A stretch of 6,462 nucleotides of DNA, taken from the NCBI GenBank assembly GCA_035570275.1, contig DATMNI010000283.1, forward strand, positions 1 to 6,462. Direction: 5' to 3'. Numbering within the stretch: the first letter of the stretch is position 1; each line of letters opens with the position of its first letter. Below are positions 5,529 through 6,462 of this stretch, piece by piece. The notes beneath the pieces were generated by a model. That model was not told the DNA's origin and ran no database searches. It saw only the letters and a program-made list of their open reading frames with translations. The DNA is from DATMNI01 sp035570275. GTDB lineage: Bacteria > Acidobacteriota > Terriglobia > Bryobacterales > Bryobacteraceae. Made by a program: the position numbers and the translations under genes.

Positions 5529-5554
5529 TGCTGCAAGTTCCAAAACTGCTTGAA

Positions 5555-5560
5555 GGGGAG
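5555..5560 (+). promoter_or_regulatory. Shine-Dalgarno of the response-regulator gene
   Basis: GGGGAG lies 6 bases before the ATG at 5567. It decides that start over an in-frame TTG at 5528, which would add 13 residues before the conserved MRILLVEDE and leave this site inside the coding sequence. Confidence 0.75.
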
Positions 5561-5566
5561 TGCCGG

Positions 5567-6250
5567 ATGAGAATCCTGTTGGTGGAGGACGAGACCCAAA
5601 CCGCTCAGTACCTCCGAAAGGGCCTGGTGGAAAATGGGTTTGCGGTGGACGTTGCCCAGCCATATACCGAAAGGTTCGACGCGTCGAACCGGACGCTGTA
5701 CGATCTGCTGGTCTGCGATGTCGTGCCTGGCTGGCCCCGGCTTTCCGAGCTTCGCCGCGCCGGCCAGAAGGCGCCGGTACTCTTCCTGGCGAACCGCGAT
5801 TCCGTGCCCTGCCGAACCGATAGCCCTGCCGTTGACAGTTACCCGGTTGACGGTTACCTGGTTGACAATTACCTGGTCAAACCATTTGCCTTCTCGGATT
5901 TTCTGGCCCGCGTGCACGGGTTGCTTTCCTGGGGTCCGGACCGAAGCTCGATGATGCTCGTTCTCGCCGATCTCGAATTGGACCTGATACGCCACCGCGC
6001 GGAGCGAGCCCACAAGCGCCTGGATTTAACGCCCAAGGAGTTCTTGCTGCTGTCTTTGCTGATGCGCCGGGCGGGCGAGGTTCTTTCCAGAACCTTCATC
6101 GCCGATCAGATCTGGGAAATCAATTTCGAAAGCAACACCAACTTCGTGGACGTCCACATCCGCAGATTACGCTCCAAGGTGGACGACCCGTTCCCACGGA
6201 AGCTCATTCACACCGTGCGCGGCATGGGCTACGTCCTAGAAGAGCGCTGA
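5567..6250 (+). CDS. OmpR-family response regulator, CusR/CopR-like, with altered receiver
   Basis: The 227-residue product has a receiver (1-120) and a winged-helix DNA-binding domain (about 131-227). The output domain is canonical: LDLTPKEFLLLSLL (152-165), GEVLSRTFIADQIWEINFES (170-189), recognition-helix region NTNFVDVHIRRLRSK (190-204) and KLIHTVRGMGYVLE (212-225). These match heavy-metal regulators of the CusR/CopR group, which act with a membrane kinase. In the receiver, acidic Glu7-Asp8, phospho-acceptor Asp51 and Lys105 (YLVKPF) remain. The usual DVMLPG is shortened to DVVPG, and the following loop is shorter than normal. The switch Thr of LFLTARD is Ala75 (LFLANRD). Helix 4 is replaced by a 5-residue unit repeated three times (89-103). 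Phosphorylation may still be possible, but switching is probably changed. No kinase gene follows before the window ends. Metal sensing is inferred only from family resemblance. Confidence 0.9.
   Translation: MRILLVEDETQTAQYLRKGLVENGFAVDVAQPYTERFDASNRTLYDLLVCDVVPGWPRLSELRRAGQKAPVLFLANRDSVPCRTDSPAVDSYPVDGYLVDNYLVKPFAFSDFLARVHGLLSWGPDRSSMMLVLADLELDLIRHRAERAHKRLDLTPKEFLLLSLLMRRAGEVLSRTFIADQIWEINFESNTNFVDVHIRRLRSKVDDPFPRKLIHTVRGMGYVLEER
5831..5875. repeat. In-frame 3 x 15-nt tandem repeat in the receiver domain
   Basis: The units 5831-5845, 5846-5860 and 5861-5875 share GTTGACNNTTACCYG. They encode VDSYP, VDGYL and VDNYL, directly before VKPF. The family form here is xDDYLVKPF, so the repeat appears to be a multiplication of the ancestral DYL strand-entry segment. 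Each unit contains GTTGAC, and the third (GTTGACAATTACCTG) resembles the TTGACAA repeats upstream of the gene. Confidence 0.92.
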
Positions 6251-6257
6251 CCTGTTC

Positions 6258-6327
6258 TTTTGTGAGGCAGCTTGCCAGCCTATTGTAGGGCAGATTGTCA
6301 GCCTTTTGTGGGGCAGATTAACAATCT
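6258..6327. repeat. Array of three 23-24-nt palindromic units
   Basis: Units at 6258-6281, 6282-6304 and 6305-6327 share the pattern TTGTRRGGCAGNTTNNCANYCT. The third is a clean inverted repeat (CAGATT-AAC-AATCTG); the first two are imperfect. The third unit is also the start of 158-bp repeat copy 2, and copy 1 begins with a single related unit (3921-3943). The array starts 8 bases after the response-regulator stop, so the transcribed hairpins could mark its mRNA end. Confidence 0.8.
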
Positions 6328-6462
6328 GGAGCGTCGGGATAAACCGGCGTGAAGTAGTGAATGAAAGAGTCATACAGGAGAAGGAATAGCGAACCATCCT
6401 GGCCCCAACCATGCGAGGGCGGCGGACAACCCCGCACTCGAAGCGTTGGACAGGGGCACATG
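6305..6462 (+). repeat. 158-bp dispersed direct repeat, copy 2 (reaches window end)
   Basis: It aligns without gaps to 3921-4078 with six differences, in the same orientation. The match continues to the last base of the window, so the true end of the repeat is unknown. The two copies bracket the membrane regulator and response regulator, and recombination between them would delete or duplicate both genes. No transposase or protein-coding feature is visible in it. Confidence 0.92.

Noticed and set aside
5528..5566. Upstream TTG start for the response regulator
   Set aside because: It would add 13 residues before the conserved MRILLVEDE and bury the good GGGGAG site that serves the ATG at 5567.
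6258..6327. Possible CRISPR repeats
   Set aside because: Units are directly adjacent with no unique spacers between them, and no cas gene is present.

Overview
The window looks like a chromosomal segment of a GC-rich Gram-negative soil-type bacterium, most likely an acidobacterium of the Solibacter/Bryobacter kind. This placement is inferred from the gene order gmk-rpoZ-coaBC-family 4 UDG and from a membrane-anchored winged-helix-like protein of a type common in that phylum. No rRNA, tRNA, CRISPR array or transposase gene is visible.

Region 1 (1-2985, + strand) is a tight housekeeping operon. It encodes guanylate kinase, RNA polymerase omega subunit, the bifunctional CoaBC enzyme of coenzyme A synthesis, and a family 4 iron-sulfur uracil-DNA glycosylase. 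A 7-nt tandem repeat of about 13 units lies directly in front of gmk. None of the four starts has a clear Shine-Dalgarno sequence. The last two genes overlap by 11 bases. The operon ends in a palindromic 15-nt repeat (2992-3036) and a conventional hairpin terminator (3052-3075).

Region 2 (about 2986-4173) is sparse. It holds hairpins, a single minus-strand gene for a small soluble zinc-finger protein of the anti-sigma type (3311-3736), and the first copy of a 158-bp repeat (3921-4078).

Region 3 (4174-6250) is a divergent regulatory pair. The minus-strand gene encodes a one-component-style membrane protein: an N-terminal winged-helix-like domain, one membrane helix and an extracytoplasmic domain. 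The plus-strand gene encodes a CusR/CopR-like OmpR-family response regulator. Its DNA-binding domain is normal, but its receiver is rebuilt by an in-frame triplication of a 5-residue unit and lacks the usual switch threonine. The shared intergenic region carries candidate promoters in both directions, an 18-bp near-perfect palindrome and a TTGACAA direct repeat.

Region 4 (6251-6462) holds a 23-nt palindromic repeat array and the second copy of the 158-bp repeat (6305-6462). This copy differs from the first at 6 positions, has the same orientation and runs to the window edge. The two copies bracket region 3, so the regulatory pair sits between direct repeats. No histidine kinase gene follows the response regulator before the window ends.

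The most notable theme is the number of short tandem and palindromic repeats. Several have a period of 15 nt, and some have entered coding sequence, namely the receiver domain and the linker of the membrane regulator.
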